Shown here piece after piece: positions 14,287 to 14,370 of a stretch of 14,370 bases of DNA; position 1 is the stretch's first letter; every line of letters starts with the position of its first letter. The stretch covers positions 1-14,370 of the forward strand of contig CAZHMN010000078.1 in assembly GCA_964533705.1 (NCBI GenBank), in the 5' to 3' direction. The position numbers were made by a program, and so were the translations under genes. The stretch is from CAZHMN01 sp964533705. GTDB lineage: Bacteria > Electryoneota > B3-LCP. The notes below the pieces were generated by a model. The model did not search any database. It was not told the origin of the DNA and worked only from the letters and a program-made list of their open reading frames with translations.

Positions 14287-14370
14287 CCCACCGCTAAAGC
14301 GGTGGGCTACAACGTGTAAAGGCCGCTGAAGCGGCCTGAAATGCCGTCAATCAGCCCCCTTCAGGGGGCT
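14287..14370. repeat. Second array of variable-stem hairpins, cut by the window end
   Basis: Three perfect hairpins: 14287-14306 (9-bp stem, centre AA), 14320-14337 (8-bp stem, centre GA) and 14353-14370 (8-bp stem, centre TC), separated by 13 and 15 bases. The stems differ, but each has a two-base centre flanked by a T-A pair. The third ends exactly at the window edge, so the array may continue. Confidence 0.7.

Overview
This is a stretch of bacterial chromosome with single genes and short operons on both strands, intergenic DNA rich in hairpins, and housekeeping-type promoters. Base composition is moderate. Genes begin with ATG, GTG or TTG behind good Shine-Dalgarno sequences. The mix of genes and the arrays of variable-stem hairpins suggest an uncultured, environmental bacterial phylum, but nothing here fixes the taxon. 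I see no phage, plasmid, CRISPR or recognisable defence locus.

Layout: (1) 2-898, the 3' part of a pentapeptide-repeat protein ending in a two-helix ion-channel-like domain. (2) 1112-2596, a POT/PTR-like MFS transporter, convergent across a shared terminator with an O-methyltransferase on the minus strand (2737-3363). (3) A small exported protein (3599-3850, minus) divergent from a glutamate/aspartate:cation symporter (4040-5281). (4) 5282-5624, a gene-free tract with about nine consecutive hairpins. (5) A 65-residue winged-helix protein (5772-5969) under a promoter holding a perfect palindrome, and a 127-residue membrane protein (6141-6524). (6) A two-gene unit, a 70-residue Cro/C1-type regulator (6743-6955) and a multi-pass membrane protein (6970-7611), whose promoter places the transcript start at the ATG (leaderless). 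(7) A crotonase-family protein (7942-8730). (8) A tandem pair of seven-helix membrane proteins with an alkaline-phosphatase/sulfatase-like domain: the first copy (9079-11171) is broken by one nonsense codon and one 1-base deletion, the second (11574-13667) is intact. (9) A hairpin repeat joined to the 3' remnant of a WrbA-type flavodoxin gene (13772-13945), then tRNA-Gln(CTG) with promoter and downstream hairpin (14022-14166), and a second hairpin array running off the window end.

The genes do not form one pathway. The clearest themes are a family of hairpin arrays sharing geometry but not stem sequence, a recurring promoter type (TTGAC[A/T], usually 17 bp, TA[T/C]ATT), one leaderless regulator with helically phased half-sites upstream, and gene decay beside repeats. 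Sequence matches and family names are from reading motifs; no database search was run.
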